Below, piece after piece: positions 1 through 8,200 of a stretch of DNA of 64,000 nucleotides (the first letter of the stretch is position 1; every line of letters starts with the position of its first letter). The position numbers and the translations under genes were made by a program. Below the pieces are notes generated by a model. It was given only the letters and a program-made list of their open reading frames with translations. It was not told the origin of the DNA and searched no databases. The DNA is from Acidobacteriota bacterium (GTDB taxonomy: Bacteria > Acidobacteriota > Terriglobia > Terriglobales > Acidobacteriaceae): positions 1 to 64,000 of the forward strand of contig JAJZGG010000004.1 of assembly GCA_021804965.1 (NCBI GenBank). The letters are read 5' to 3'.

Positions 1-705
1 CAGCCGCTCCAACTGCGGCCGCAACCAGCGCCGCACCACCGTCTCCACCGCCAGCTCCCCGCGCTGCCGCCGCAACCACGCCTCCAGCTGCGGCCGCGCC
101 GCCAGATACGCCTCCACCGCCTGTGCCACATCGGCAGCCGGAATCAGCGTGTAGCTCGTCACCAGCGGAGCCTTCCCGCGCGAGGCCGCCGCATACCCTC
201 GCGAGGCCGCATGCAGCCGACCCAGCGCCGCACCGGACGCACGCGCATGCTCCACGCAGCCATACGGCGTCCAGGAGACCGCCTGCGCGTACACATCCTC
301 ACCCGGCGCCACCGGAAACACCTCGCACGTCCACGCCTGTCCCGTTGCGCCCACGCACTCCCGCGCCGAACTTCCATCGCGCATCCGCAGCGGAGCCGCC
401 ACCGGCGCACCGGCTGCGGCCAGCCACTGCGCAAACGCATGCTCCTCGCGCAGGCTCTCCACACTGCGCACTGTGCGCGCATGACGCTTCACCACCACCG
501 TTCCGCTCGTCGTGCGCACCCGCGCCGCTGCGGAAAACGGCCGCGGGCTCACGCCTTCCAGCGCCACCGCGCGGCCAGCACCCTCCACCGCGCGCAGCAG
601 CTCGTCGGCCTCGGCCAGCGTCCACGCCGGCCAGTCGGCCTCTGTCCATCCGCCGTCCAGCCCATGCATCCGATGTTCGCCTGTGTGCGCTTCTTCTCCG
701 GCCAT
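1..705 (-). CDS. APH-family phosphotransferase (aminoglycoside/choline kinase-like), C-terminus beyond window
   Basis: The frame starts at an ATG whose A is the last base of the upstream gene's TGA, and it runs off the left edge, so about 235 residues are visible. The N-lobe looks like an APH/choline-kinase fold. A strand with VVVKRHAR would supply the ATP-binding lysine, a helix with SVESLREEHAFAQWL follows, and then the AAGAPVAAPL segment that typically leads into the hinge. The catalytic loop lies beyond the edge, so activity and substrate cannot be judged. Other members phosphorylate antibiotics, homoserine, choline or sugars; nothing here chooses among them. The one-base overlap implies translation coupled to the M1-like gene. 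The family assignment is moderately sure and the substrate is unknown. Confidence 0.7.
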   Translation of the reverse strand, partial: MAGEEAHTGEHRMHGLDGGWTEADWPAWTLAEADELLRAVEGAGRAVALEGVSPRPFSAAARVRTTSGTVVVKRHARTVRSVESLREEHAFAQWLAAAGAPVAAPLRMRDGSSARECVGATGQAWTCEVFPVAPGEDVYAQAVSWTPYGCVEHARASGAALGRLHAASRGYAAASRGKAPLVTSYTLIPAADVAQAVEAYLAARPQLEAWLRRQRGELAVETVVRRWLRPQLERL

Positions 706-2744
706 CACTCCCCGTCCGGCCGCTTGTACGGCTTGCGCAGATACAGCCGCGCCTCGTTCAGCGCGCCCTGCGTATTGTCATTCGTCTGGATCGCCTGCCG
801 ATACTCATTCACCGCGCGCTCCCGCTGTCCGGTCACGTCAAAGATCTTCCCCAGTTGAATATGGCTCCAGACCTCGGTCCACGCCGGGTCATCATCTCCG
901 CGCAGCGCATCCCGAAACGCATCCGCACTGGCCTGATAATTCTTCTCCGTAAACAGCGTCGCCCCGATCCGATAGCTCACCAGCGAGCTTTGCGGATTGA
1001 CCTGCAGCGCCTTCTGATACTCGCCCAGCGCCCCGTTCAAATCGCCCTGCGCCGCCAGTTGCTGCCCACGCAGAATTCCCGCCCGCACCTGCAGCTCCGG
1101 CGTATTCTTCAGCACCCAGTTGTCGGGATCAATCCTAATCAGCCGCGGCCGTCCAAACGTATCCACCACATAGTGCGTCTCGGTGCCCACCACGTCAATC
1201 CGCTGCCGCACCGTCCTGCCTTCCGTTTCAATCTGCAACTCCACCGGCATGTTGAACAGGTCCAGATCCTGATCAATCTCGCCGATCGTCCGAAATCCCT
1301 TCCCGTTTCCCAGCCGATAGACCGCGTACTTGTCGGCAAACTTCGGCTCGCCGGTCCCATCAATCCACTGCGAGAAAAACGGCGTCAGATTCTTCTGGCT
1401 CACCTGCTCGGCCACCTTTTCCAGCTCCGCCGCCCGCACCGGCCGGTCCGAATACTGGCTCAAAAACCCGCGCAGAATCTGCACAAACGTCGCATCCCCC
1501 ACCTCCCACCGCAGCATGTGGAAGACCATCGCACCCTTCTCCAGCGTCATTGACTGGAACTGCGGCGCAAACGCATCCAGCCTGCCGGCCGAAGACAGCG
1601 GCGTCGTGTCATAGGCAATCGCACCGGCGGCAATATCAGTCACCGCTCGCTCCAGCGCCGTCCGTCCGCCCTCGTCCTCCACATACATCAGCTCCGCATA
1701 CCGCGCCATTCCATTCGTGATCCACGCATCGTTGCGCGTCGCCGGACTCACCTCCGAGCCCCACCACACATGTGCCAGGGTATTGGCCAGCAGCCTTCGC
1801 CCGGGCGCATCGTTCAAATGCGCCCCCATCACCAGCGCCATCTCCGGAGCCCAGAACGCAGGCAGCGTGTCATTCGGCAGCTCCACCACCTGCATCCGCC
1901 CGGACTCCGCCTCGCCGAATCTGCCCGTGAAGAAATCCATCGCACGCGCCGCCGTCTCCGCCACCGCTCCCGCCTCGCCGCTGTGCGCCTCCGTCACATA
2001 CGCCTTCACATTCGCCGCCACATTCGCCGTTGCCGCCGGCGCAAACCGCCCCGCCACCAGCGTCCCCGGAAACCCCGGCTTCGTCCACGCAAAGTCATAC
2101 TCGCTGCCCGGCTTTCCATCCGCCAGCGCAATCGGCTTCACGCCCTCAGCGCCGCTGCCAATCACCCGCTCGCCCTGCGGCACGCGCACATGCAGCTCCA
2201 TCGTGAACCGGTCCGTCAGATACCCGTTCATCGGAAACCACCGCGCCGGATACAGCAGATATGTAATCGGATCCCCGATCGCCGCCAGCTTCAATCCCTC
2301 CACCGGACCATCCTCATTGCCCGTGATCCGCCCCGCATACACAAATGTCCAGTGCATCGGCTGCCCATCCATCGGCGCCGCTGGCTCAATCCGCACTCCG
2401 CCGCCGCTGGTCCGCTCGCCGGTCAGCACCCGCCCCGCATCGTCGGTAATACGCGTGATCTTCAGCGCCGGATGCAGCTCAAACCGCACCGCATCCGCAC
2501 CCTCCGGAGCCGTGAAGGTCACCACCGCCGTCGCCGTCATCGTATGCGCCGCCGGGTCCAGCTCCACATCCATCCGATACCCCAGCACATCCAGCCCGCG
2601 ACTCCGCACCCCGGCCGCCGCATCGCCACCCACATCCTGTCCCGAACCCAGCGCCGCAGCACGCGCGGCAGTGGAGGCCGCAAGCCACCCGCACAGCAGC
2701 AATCCCACCACCAACCACCGCCGACCCTGTGCGCCAAGCCTCAT
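705..2744 (-). CDS. Secreted M1-aminopeptidase-like protein with C-terminal TPRs, active site apparently lost
   Basis: About 679 residues. A signal peptide (hydrophobic core LVVGLLLCGWLAAS) is followed by an M1-type N-terminal beta domain, a gluzincin-like catalytic domain (about residues 250-460) and two or three TPR units (about residues 565-670). The domain order is that of secreted M1 metallopeptidases. The zinc motif that should read HExxH followed by WWG reads NTLAHVWWG here, and the downstream ...NEGFA element that gives the third zinc ligand reads TNGMA. Two of three zinc ligands and the catalytic glutamate are therefore missing, so this is probably a binding or scaffold protein. The ATG at 2744 is preferred, with AAGGTGAG 8 bases upstream; an in-frame GTG lies at 2750. 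It overlaps the phosphotransferase gene by one base. Confidence 0.8.
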   Translation of the reverse strand: MRLGAQGRRWLVVGLLLCGWLAASTAARAAALGSGQDVGGDAAAGVRSRGLDVLGYRMDVELDPAAHTMTATAVVTFTAPEGADAVRFELHPALKITRITDDAGRVLTGERTSGGGVRIEPAAPMDGQPMHWTFVYAGRITGNEDGPVEGLKLAAIGDPITYLLYPARWFPMNGYLTDRFTMELHVRVPQGERVIGSGAEGVKPIALADGKPGSEYDFAWTKPGFPGTLVAGRFAPAATANVAANVKAYVTEAHSGEAGAVAETAARAMDFFTGRFGEAESGRMQVVELPNDTLPAFWAPEMALVMGAHLNDAPGRRLLANTLAHVWWGSEVSPATRNDAWITNGMARYAELMYVEDEGGRTALERAVTDIAAGAIAYDTTPLSSAGRLDAFAPQFQSMTLEKGAMVFHMLRWEVGDATFVQILRGFLSQYSDRPVRAAELEKVAEQVSQKNLTPFFSQWIDGTGEPKFADKYAVYRLGNGKGFRTIGEIDQDLDLFNMPVELQIETEGRTVRQRIDVVGTETHYVVDTFGRPRLIRIDPDNWVLKNTPELQVRAGILRGQQLAAQGDLNGALGEYQKALQVNPQSSLVSYRIGATLFTEKNYQASADAFRDALRGDDDPAWTEVWSHIQLGKIFDVTGQRERAVNEYRQAIQTNDNTQGALNEARLYLRKPYKRPDGE

Positions 2745-2814
2745 GCCCACATCTCACCTTCCGCTCTTACCCTTACCTGCGCTCGAAAGCCCTTGCATCC
2801 ACCATTCCCCGTCG

Positions 2815-2962
2815 TTTGTCACGCCCGCAGGGAATCAGCTTATGTATTCCATCGTCCGCAACCACCCACCCACGCGACCAACGGGAGCGCCACCAACACC
2901 TACACCCTCCGCATAAGGCGGCCAAAGGCCGCATCCGCTGCATGCAATGCCAATGCCAATGC
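2815..2962 (+). repeat. Dispersed intergenic repeat, copy 1
   Basis: This shares an ordered set of blocks with 8001-8190. The blocks are TTTGTCA then CCCG.AGGGAATC.GCTT, then GCGACCAA.GG.AGCGCCAC, then CATAAGGCG, a short GC hairpin (GGCC...GGCC), and finally GCATGCAATGCCAATGCCAATGC. The spacing between the first blocks differs from copy 2. The element fills the gap between the M1-like gene and lpxB, and its last bases touch the lpxB TAA stop at 2963-2965. Conserved ends with a variable middle suggest a REP- or MITE-like family. Confidence 0.7.
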
Positions 2963-4174
2963 TTATGCTAAGGTTTGGGCAACCACGGCGGCCACTCGTT
3001 CCATGGCACTGCCTTCCGAATTTCCATCCCGGCGCAATTTCCCGCCCACTTCTTTCAACTCCTGCATCATGGCTGCGCGTTCCGGCCCGTCTTCCAGCAG
3101 CGGTTGCAGGGCTGCCGTCACGGCCGTGGCGGAGAACGCATCCTGAATCAGCTCCGGCACCACGCGCCGGTCCGCCACCAGGTTCACCATCGCCACATGC
3201 GGTACCTTCACCACGCGCTGCGCAATCGCATACGTCAGCCGCGAAACCCGGTACACCACCACAAACGGATTGCCGATCAGTGCCGCCTCCACCGTCGCCG
3301 TGCCGCTGGCCACCACGCTGGCCCGCGCGTGGTGCAGCGTGCCGCGCGCATCGTCCACCAGATGCACCCGTCCGGCCAGCCCCGCCTGCTGCACCATTGT
3401 CCGGGTCTGCTCCACCGCTGCGGCGGAAAGTGTCGGCGCCAGCGGCAGCACAAACTCGGCATCGGCAAGCATCGACGCCGCGCGCAGCATCTCCGGCAGA
3501 TTCATCCGAATCTCGCGCGCCCGGCTCCCGGGCAGCAGCCCAATCCAGCGCCGGCCTGCATCCAGCCCATGCCGAGCGGCAAACTCCTCGCGGCTGACTG
3601 TTGGCAGCGGCAGCTCCGCCAGCGGATGGCCCACAAACTCCGCCTGCACCCCGCGCTGCCGGTAGTACTCCTCTTCAAACGGAAAGATCACCAGCATCCG
3701 GTCCACAAACCGCTTCACCCGATGGATGCGCCGCTTCTTCCACGCCCACAGCTGCGGACTCACAAAGAAGATCACCGGCACGCCCGCCGCATGCAGCGCC
3801 TCCGCCAGCTTCAGGTTCACATCCGGAAAATCAATCAGAACCGCAGCCGCCGGCCTGCGCTCGCCGATCGCCTGCTTCAGCCGCCGATACTCGCGATAGA
3901 TGCGCGGCAGATGCCGGATCACCTCCGTGATTCCCATCACGGCCACATCCTCGCTGCGCACCACGCGCTCAAAGCCCAGCGCCTCCATGCGCGCGCCGCC
4001 CATGCCAAAAAACCGCGCCTCCGGAATCCTGCGCCGCAGCTCGTCCATCAGCAGAACGCCGTAGTGTTCGCCGCTGGCCTCACCGGCGGAGAGAAAAATC
4101 CACGGCTCGGAATTCGACGGCTCCGAACTGCGCGGCGCTGCATTTCCCGGCCCTGCATTTCCCGGCTCGCTCAT
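2963..4174 (-). CDS. lpxB: Lipid-A-disaccharide synthase
   Basis: 403 residues. The enzyme joins UDP-2,3-diacylglucosamine and lipid X into the lipid A disaccharide on the cytoplasmic face of the inner membrane. The diagnostic N-terminal motif SAGEASGEHYG, the FFGMGGARME segment, IDFPDVNLKLA, FFVSPQLWAWKKRRI and FVGHPL are all present in LpxB order. The C-terminal Rossmann half carries LLPGSRAREIRMNLPEML and SGTATVEAAL. An N-terminal extension of about 24 residues, rich in G, N, A, P and S (repeated GPGNA), precedes the core and is likely disordered. The usual partners lpxD, fabZ and lpxA are not adjacent; an ABC exporter ends 33 bases upstream on the same strand. The assignment is firm. Confidence 0.96.
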   Translation of the reverse strand: MSEPGNAGPGNAAPRSSEPSNSEPWIFLSAGEASGEHYGVLLMDELRRRIPEARFFGMGGARMEALGFERVVRSEDVAVMGITEVIRHLPRIYREYRRLKQAIGERRPAAAVLIDFPDVNLKLAEALHAAGVPVIFFVSPQLWAWKKRRIHRVKRFVDRMLVIFPFEEEYYRQRGVQAEFVGHPLAELPLPTVSREEFAARHGLDAGRRWIGLLPGSRAREIRMNLPEMLRAASMLADAEFVLPLAPTLSAAAVEQTRTMVQQAGLAGRVHLVDDARGTLHHARASVVASGTATVEAALIGNPFVVVYRVSRLTYAIAQRVVKVPHVAMVNLVADRRVVPELIQDAFSATAVTAALQPLLEDGPERAAMMQELKEVGGKLRRDGNSEGSAMERVAAVVAQTLA

Positions 4175-4207
4175 CCGTCCCCTGTCCTGCGGCAGTCTCC
4201 GCGCGTC

Positions 4208-6328
4208 TCAGTGCGCCAGTGCCGCAGCACCGGCATCCAGACCGCCATCCAGTCCCGCGCGCAGCGCAGCGCCGGCATTCCCTGCCGGCAGCTCCTGGTC
4301 GCGATACTGCAGCTGATACAGCTTGTAGTAGATTCCGCGCACGGCCAGCAGCTCCTGATGGCTGCCCTTCTCGCGCAGTTGTCCCTTGTGCATCACCAGA
4401 ATCGCGTCCGCCCGCTGCACCGTCGACAGCCGATGCGCAATCAGCACCGACGTCCGCCCGGCAATCATCTTTTCCAGCGCCATACGGATCCGCAACTCCG
4501 TGTCCGTATCCACGCTCGACGTCGCCTCATCCAGTATCAGAATCTTCGGATCAAAGGCCAGCGCACGCGCAAAGTTCACCAGCTGCTTCTGCCCGGTCGA
4601 AAGCGAATTTCCCCGCTCCAGCACCGGCTCGTCAAACTGCTTCGGCAGGCTCTCCACAAACTCCAGCACGTTCACATCCCGCGCCGCCTGCCGCATCCGC
4701 TCGTCGGTGATCTCCTCGGCGCCCAGCCGGATATTCTCCGCAATCGTCCCCGTAAACAGGTACGGATCCTGCAGCACCACCGCAAAGTGCCGCCGCAACT
4801 GCTCCAGATCCTGCTCCCGCACATCCACGCCGTCAATCAGAATCGCCCCGCGCGTCACATCATAGAAGCGCATCATCAGGCTCGTCAGCGTCGTCTTGCC
4901 CGCGCCCGTGTGGCCCACAATCGCCACCGTCTCGCCCGGCTCCACCACAAACGAAACATCCTTCAGAATCCACTCAATGTCACTGCGCGCCGCCAGCTCC
5001 GCATCCGTGGCCGAGGCCACCCACGCGCGCTCCTCGTCGCTCATCTCCTGGTAGGTGAACCACACATGCCGAAACTCGATCCGGTTCGACCCGTCACCGG
5101 CCTGCGCCACCTGCGGCGACACAATCTGCGACGGCGTATCCAGCAGCTTGAAGATTCGCTCGCAGGCCGTCATCGCCGCCTGCAGAATGTTGAACTTTTC
5201 GCTCAGGTCCTGGATCGGGCGGAAGAACCGCTGCGCATACTGGATGAACGCGCTGATGATGCCGATCGTGATCGTCCCGCCAATCACGCCCACGCCCCCG
5301 CGCCACACAATCATCGCAATCGCAATCGACGACAGAATCTCCACCGCCGGGTAATACAGCGCATAGGCAAAGATCGTGTCCTTGAAGGCGACCATGTGCT
5401 GCCGGTTCACCGCCTCAAAGTCCTCATACGCACGCTGCTCGCGGTTGAACAGCTGCACCACGCTCATCCCGCTCACATGCTCCTGCGTAAACGAGTTGAT
5501 CCGCGCAATCGCCGTCCGCACCCGCCGATAGCTGGCCCGCACCGAGATCCGGAACAGGTTCGTCGCCACCACAATCAGCGGCAGCACCGCAAACGTCAGC
5601 AACGCCAGCCGCCAGTTCATCGCCAGCATCGCCACCACCATGATCGTCAGCGCAAACACGTCATCGATCATCGCCAGCACGCCCGACGTGAACATGTCAT
5701 TGATCGCGTCCACATCCGACGTCAGCCGCGTCACCAGCCGCCCCACCGCATTCGTGTCAAAGAACGCCACATGCATCCGCTGCATATGGCGGAAGATCTC
5801 CCGGCGCAGGTCAAACATCACCTTCTGCCCCGTCCACTGCATCAGATACGTCTGCGTGAACTCAAACACATAGGCCACCAGCAGCACCGCCAGATACAGC
5901 AGCGCCAACTGCCCCACACCCACCCGCGCATCGCTGCTCAACTGCCGCGACAGCCACCCGGTGCCCACATGCGCCTCGCGCGTCATGTACCGGTCCAGCG
6001 CAACCTTCACCAGATACGGCCCGGCCGCATCCGTGGCCGCGCGCAACGACACCGCCACCACGCTCACCGCAGCCTGCACCCGATACGGCCGCAGATACCC
6101 CGCCAGCCGCAGCATCAGCCGCGTGTCATACGCCTTGCCCGTAATCTCGTCGTCGGTCTTCACGCGCGGCTTGGCCGCAGCTTCGCTCTTCGGTCCAGGC
6201 TGCTCCTCTGCGCGCGCTTTGCCCTGTTCCTCTGCCATGCCTGCCGTCTCGCTTCCCGCCTTGGCTCTGTTCCCTGCCTGCACCGAACTCCGGCAACCGC
6301 GGCCGTCAGCGGTTGGAATGCCATCCAA
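4208..6328 (-). CDS. ABC exporter, fused transmembrane and ATPase domains (MdlB/YheH-like)
   Basis: 706 residues. A cytoplasmic, charged N-terminus (about 75 residues, E/A/K-rich) precedes a six-helix exporter domain (about residues 80-390) and a C-terminal nucleotide-binding domain. Walker A is GHTGAGKTT, the signature is LSTGQKQ, Walker B is ILILDEATSSVD and the switch histidine is in LIAHRL. An acidic insert of roughly 25 residues (beginning EMSDEERAWVA) sits near the start of the ATPase domain. The TMD resembles heterodimeric drug exporters, but a position directly upstream of lpxB makes an MsbA-like lipid role worth testing. The start at 6328 has GGAG eight bases upstream; an internal ATG at 6238 is an alternative. 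Substrate is unknown. Confidence 0.88.
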   Translation of the reverse strand: MDGIPTADGRGCRSSVQAGNRAKAGSETAGMAEEQGKARAEEQPGPKSEAAAKPRVKTDDEITGKAYDTRLMLRLAGYLRPYRVQAAVSVVAVSLRAATDAAGPYLVKVALDRYMTREAHVGTGWLSRQLSSDARVGVGQLALLYLAVLLVAYVFEFTQTYLMQWTGQKVMFDLRREIFRHMQRMHVAFFDTNAVGRLVTRLTSDVDAINDMFTSGVLAMIDDVFALTIMVVAMLAMNWRLALLTFAVLPLIVVATNLFRISVRASYRRVRTAIARINSFTQEHVSGMSVVQLFNREQRAYEDFEAVNRQHMVAFKDTIFAYALYYPAVEILSSIAIAMIVWRGGVGVIGGTITIGIISAFIQYAQRFFRPIQDLSEKFNILQAAMTACERIFKLLDTPSQIVSPQVAQAGDGSNRIEFRHVWFTYQEMSDEERAWVASATDAELAARSDIEWILKDVSFVVEPGETVAIVGHTGAGKTTLTSLMMRFYDVTRGAILIDGVDVREQDLEQLRRHFAVVLQDPYLFTGTIAENIRLGAEEITDERMRQAARDVNVLEFVESLPKQFDEPVLERGNSLSTGQKQLVNFARALAFDPKILILDEATSSVDTDTELRIRMALEKMIAGRTSVLIAHRLSTVQRADAILVMHKGQLREKGSHQELLAVRGIYYKLYQLQYRDQELPAGNAGAALRAGLDGGLDAGAAALAH

Positions 6329-6378
6329 CCCGCTCCGGCTGCCGCGTTTGCCCCCTCAACATCCGTCAGGGACCTACG

Positions 6379-7830
6379 CTATCGCTTGTATCCGCTGCTC
6401 TGCATCGCCCGCCGCTGCACCCGCTGCCAGAAGCGCGAGAAGCGCCGCAAATCCAGCTCGCCCAGCTCCTCCGTCCCGTCGCAGAAGCGCGGCTCCCGCA
6501 CCCACCCCACCGGCTCGCCCCGCATCCGCACCACGGCCTCAGCCGTCTCCTGCGCCACCACCCCATCGGCTCCCAGCCGCGCACACAGCCCGCGCAACAG
6601 CTCCGCCAACCCGCCCCGCTCCACCCGCGCAATCCACATCCGCTCCGGCATCTCCCGCAAACACTCCGCCACAAACGCCAGCCGCTTCGCGCTCACCCGA
6701 TCCCGCTCCAGCCACTCCCCATCCCACACAAACACCACCGGAGCCTCCGGATAGCGCCGCAGCGCCTCCTGCTTCGGATTCAGACTCCCGGCATGCACCC
6801 AGATCAGCGGCCGCCGCACCGGCTTGTCCGCCGCCGCCACTGCTGCGCCCTTCACACGACGCAGCCGCCCGGCCGGCCAACGCCCATCGCCTGACTCCGT
6901 CGCCATCCCTGCCGCCGTCTCTGCCCCGGTACCAAACAGCCGCACCGCCAGCTCCTCATAGCTGCCCTCCATCGGGCAACCACGCCCCGCCAGCGCGCAC
7001 CCCTCGCAAAACCGCCCACCCGTATACCGCTCCAGATTCTCCCGATTGAAAAAGTACGGCCTGCTCCCAAACGTCGATGCCACCCACTGCCACGACAGGT
7101 CATTGCTCGCCGCATCCCCATCCAGCAAATGCTCCCGAAACCACGCCGCACCCGCCTGCCACCGCACCCGCCGCCAATGCACCAGATACGCCGCCATCCA
7201 CATCCGCGCATGGTTGTGCAAATACCCGCTCCGCTGCAACTGCCCGCTCCAGGCATCCATGCACCGCAGCCCGGTCTGCGCCTCGCGCACATCCTCCGGC
7301 AGCTCTCGGGCGCGCGCCACCACCCCCGTCTTGTCCGCCTCCAGATCCGCACCCACCGCCCCATCCAGCGCCACATACACCCGCTGCCAATACTCCCGCC
7401 AGGCCAGCTCCTGCACCAGCTTTTCCGCACCCGCACCTGCCGCCGCCAGCGCTGCATCCCGCACCTCGCCCAGCGCCAACACCCCATGCCGCAGATACGG
7501 CGACAGCCCCGTCACCCTTCCATCCAGAAAATTCCGGCTCCGCGCATACCCCTCCGGATCCACCGCCCGCAACGCCGCCTCAGCCGCCGCACGACCACCC
7601 CGCATCCGCTCCGGCACCGCCGCCAGCCGCCAAGCCTCCACACTCCACCGCCCGGCCTGCCCGGCACCATCGCCCGCAGCCACATCGTCCGCAGCCGCGC
7701 CGTCCCCAGCACCATCGTCCCCGGCCAGGCGCGCATTCCCACCCGCCTGCAGGTCCGCACGCACCTGCGCCTCCAGCCGCGCCGCATCGCCGCAGTCCCC
7801 ATACACATTCCGCTCATGCAGGATCATCAC
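6379..7830 (-). CDS. Photolyase/cryptochrome-like flavoprotein with swapped domain order
   Basis: 483 residues. Residues about 85-270 match the FAD-binding helical domain of photolyases: VTGLSPYLRHGVLAL, ELAWREYWQRVY, then TGLRCMDAWSGQL, SGYLHNHARM and DGDAASNDLSWQWV. The antenna-type alpha/beta domain, normally N-terminal, appears instead at the C-terminus (about 340-450: PLIWVHAGSLNPKQEALRRY, APVVFVWDGEWL, then RLAFVAECLREM and LCARLGADGVVA). Residues 1-80 are a D/G/A-rich lead with no domain seen. Between the two domains sits a CxxC-x6-C cluster (Cys275, 278, 285). A second in-frame ATG is at 7827. It is probably a light-dependent DNA repair enzyme or a photoreceptor; which one cannot be told. 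The ABC gene follows 50 bases later. Confidence 0.85.
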   Translation of the reverse strand: MMILHERNVYGDCGDAARLEAQVRADLQAGGNARLAGDDGAGDGAAADDVAAGDGAGQAGRWSVEAWRLAAVPERMRGGRAAAEAALRAVDPEGYARSRNFLDGRVTGLSPYLRHGVLALGEVRDAALAAAGAGAEKLVQELAWREYWQRVYVALDGAVGADLEADKTGVVARARELPEDVREAQTGLRCMDAWSGQLQRSGYLHNHARMWMAAYLVHWRRVRWQAGAAWFREHLLDGDAASNDLSWQWVASTFGSRPYFFNRENLERYTGGRFCEGCALAGRGCPMEGSYEELAVRLFGTGAETAAGMATESGDGRWPAGRLRRVKGAAVAAADKPVRRPLIWVHAGSLNPKQEALRRYPEAPVVFVWDGEWLERDRVSAKRLAFVAECLREMPERMWIARVERGGLAELLRGLCARLGADGVVAQETAEAVVRMRGEPVGWVREPRFCDGTEELGELDLRRFSRFWQRVQRRAMQSSGYKR

Positions 7831-7925
7831 CCCTACAGCCTAACCGCCCACCGCTCCTCAATCGCCCCTCGAACCCAACCCCATTCCCACCCCGTCAAAA
7901 CCCACCCCCAACACACACCCCACGC

Positions 7926-8000
7926 AACCAACCATCCATCTCTCAACCACCCATCCATTGCTTAACCAACCATCTATTTCTTAACCAACCATCCCCTTTG
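7926..8000 (+). repeat. 19-bp tandem repeat, about four units
   Basis: Four units start at 7926, 7945, 7964 and 7983, exactly 19 bp apart, each beginning AACCA(A/C)CCATC and ending near CTT. The first three are full length with a few substitutions; the fourth diverges after the first 12 bases and runs into the dispersed repeat at 8001. The array lies in the leader of the photolyase-like gene (minus strand) and upstream of the HemW-like gene (plus strand). Confidence 0.8.
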
Positions 8001-8190
8001 TTTGTCATTCCCGAAGGGAATCTGCTTCTACTGTTGCCGTTGCTGTTGTTGCTTTTGCCGTTGCCCTTGTCGTTGCCTTTCCCCATCGCCCCACCCCGCG
8101 ACCAAAGGAAGCGCCACAACCACCCGCGTCCTCCACATAAGGCGCGGCCAGAGCCGCGCTGCTGCTGCATGCAATGCCAATGCCAATGCA
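8001..8190 (+). repeat. Dispersed intergenic repeat, copy 2
   Basis: Same ordered blocks as copy 1 at 2815-2962, in the same orientation: TTTGTCATTCCCGAAGGGAATCTGC, GCGACCAAAGGAAGCGCCAC, CATAAGGCG, a GC hairpin, and GCATGCAATGCCAATGCCAATGC at the end. Between the first two blocks is a low-complexity run of degenerate TTGCYG/TTGTTG units (about 8034-8080) that copy 1 lacks, which explains the longer length. The terminal block supplies in-frame ATG codons just before the HemW-like start, so upstream starts there are misleading. The quoted first block is split across a variable base in copy 1. Confidence 0.7.
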
Positions 8191-8200
8191 AGGTGGGAGA

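Noticed and set aside
2975-6754. 1,259-residue open frame on the plus strand.
   Set aside because: It is antisense to lpxB and the ABC exporter, is dominated by His, Arg, Pro and Gln, and has no recognisable domain. High GC and codon bias of the real genes create it.
8174-8200. Upstream ATG starts for hemW giving an MPMPMQGGR lead.
   Set aside because: These codons belong to the dispersed repeat's ATGCCAATGCC block, so they are not conserved gene sequence. ATG 8201 (or 8213) has a better ribosome site.
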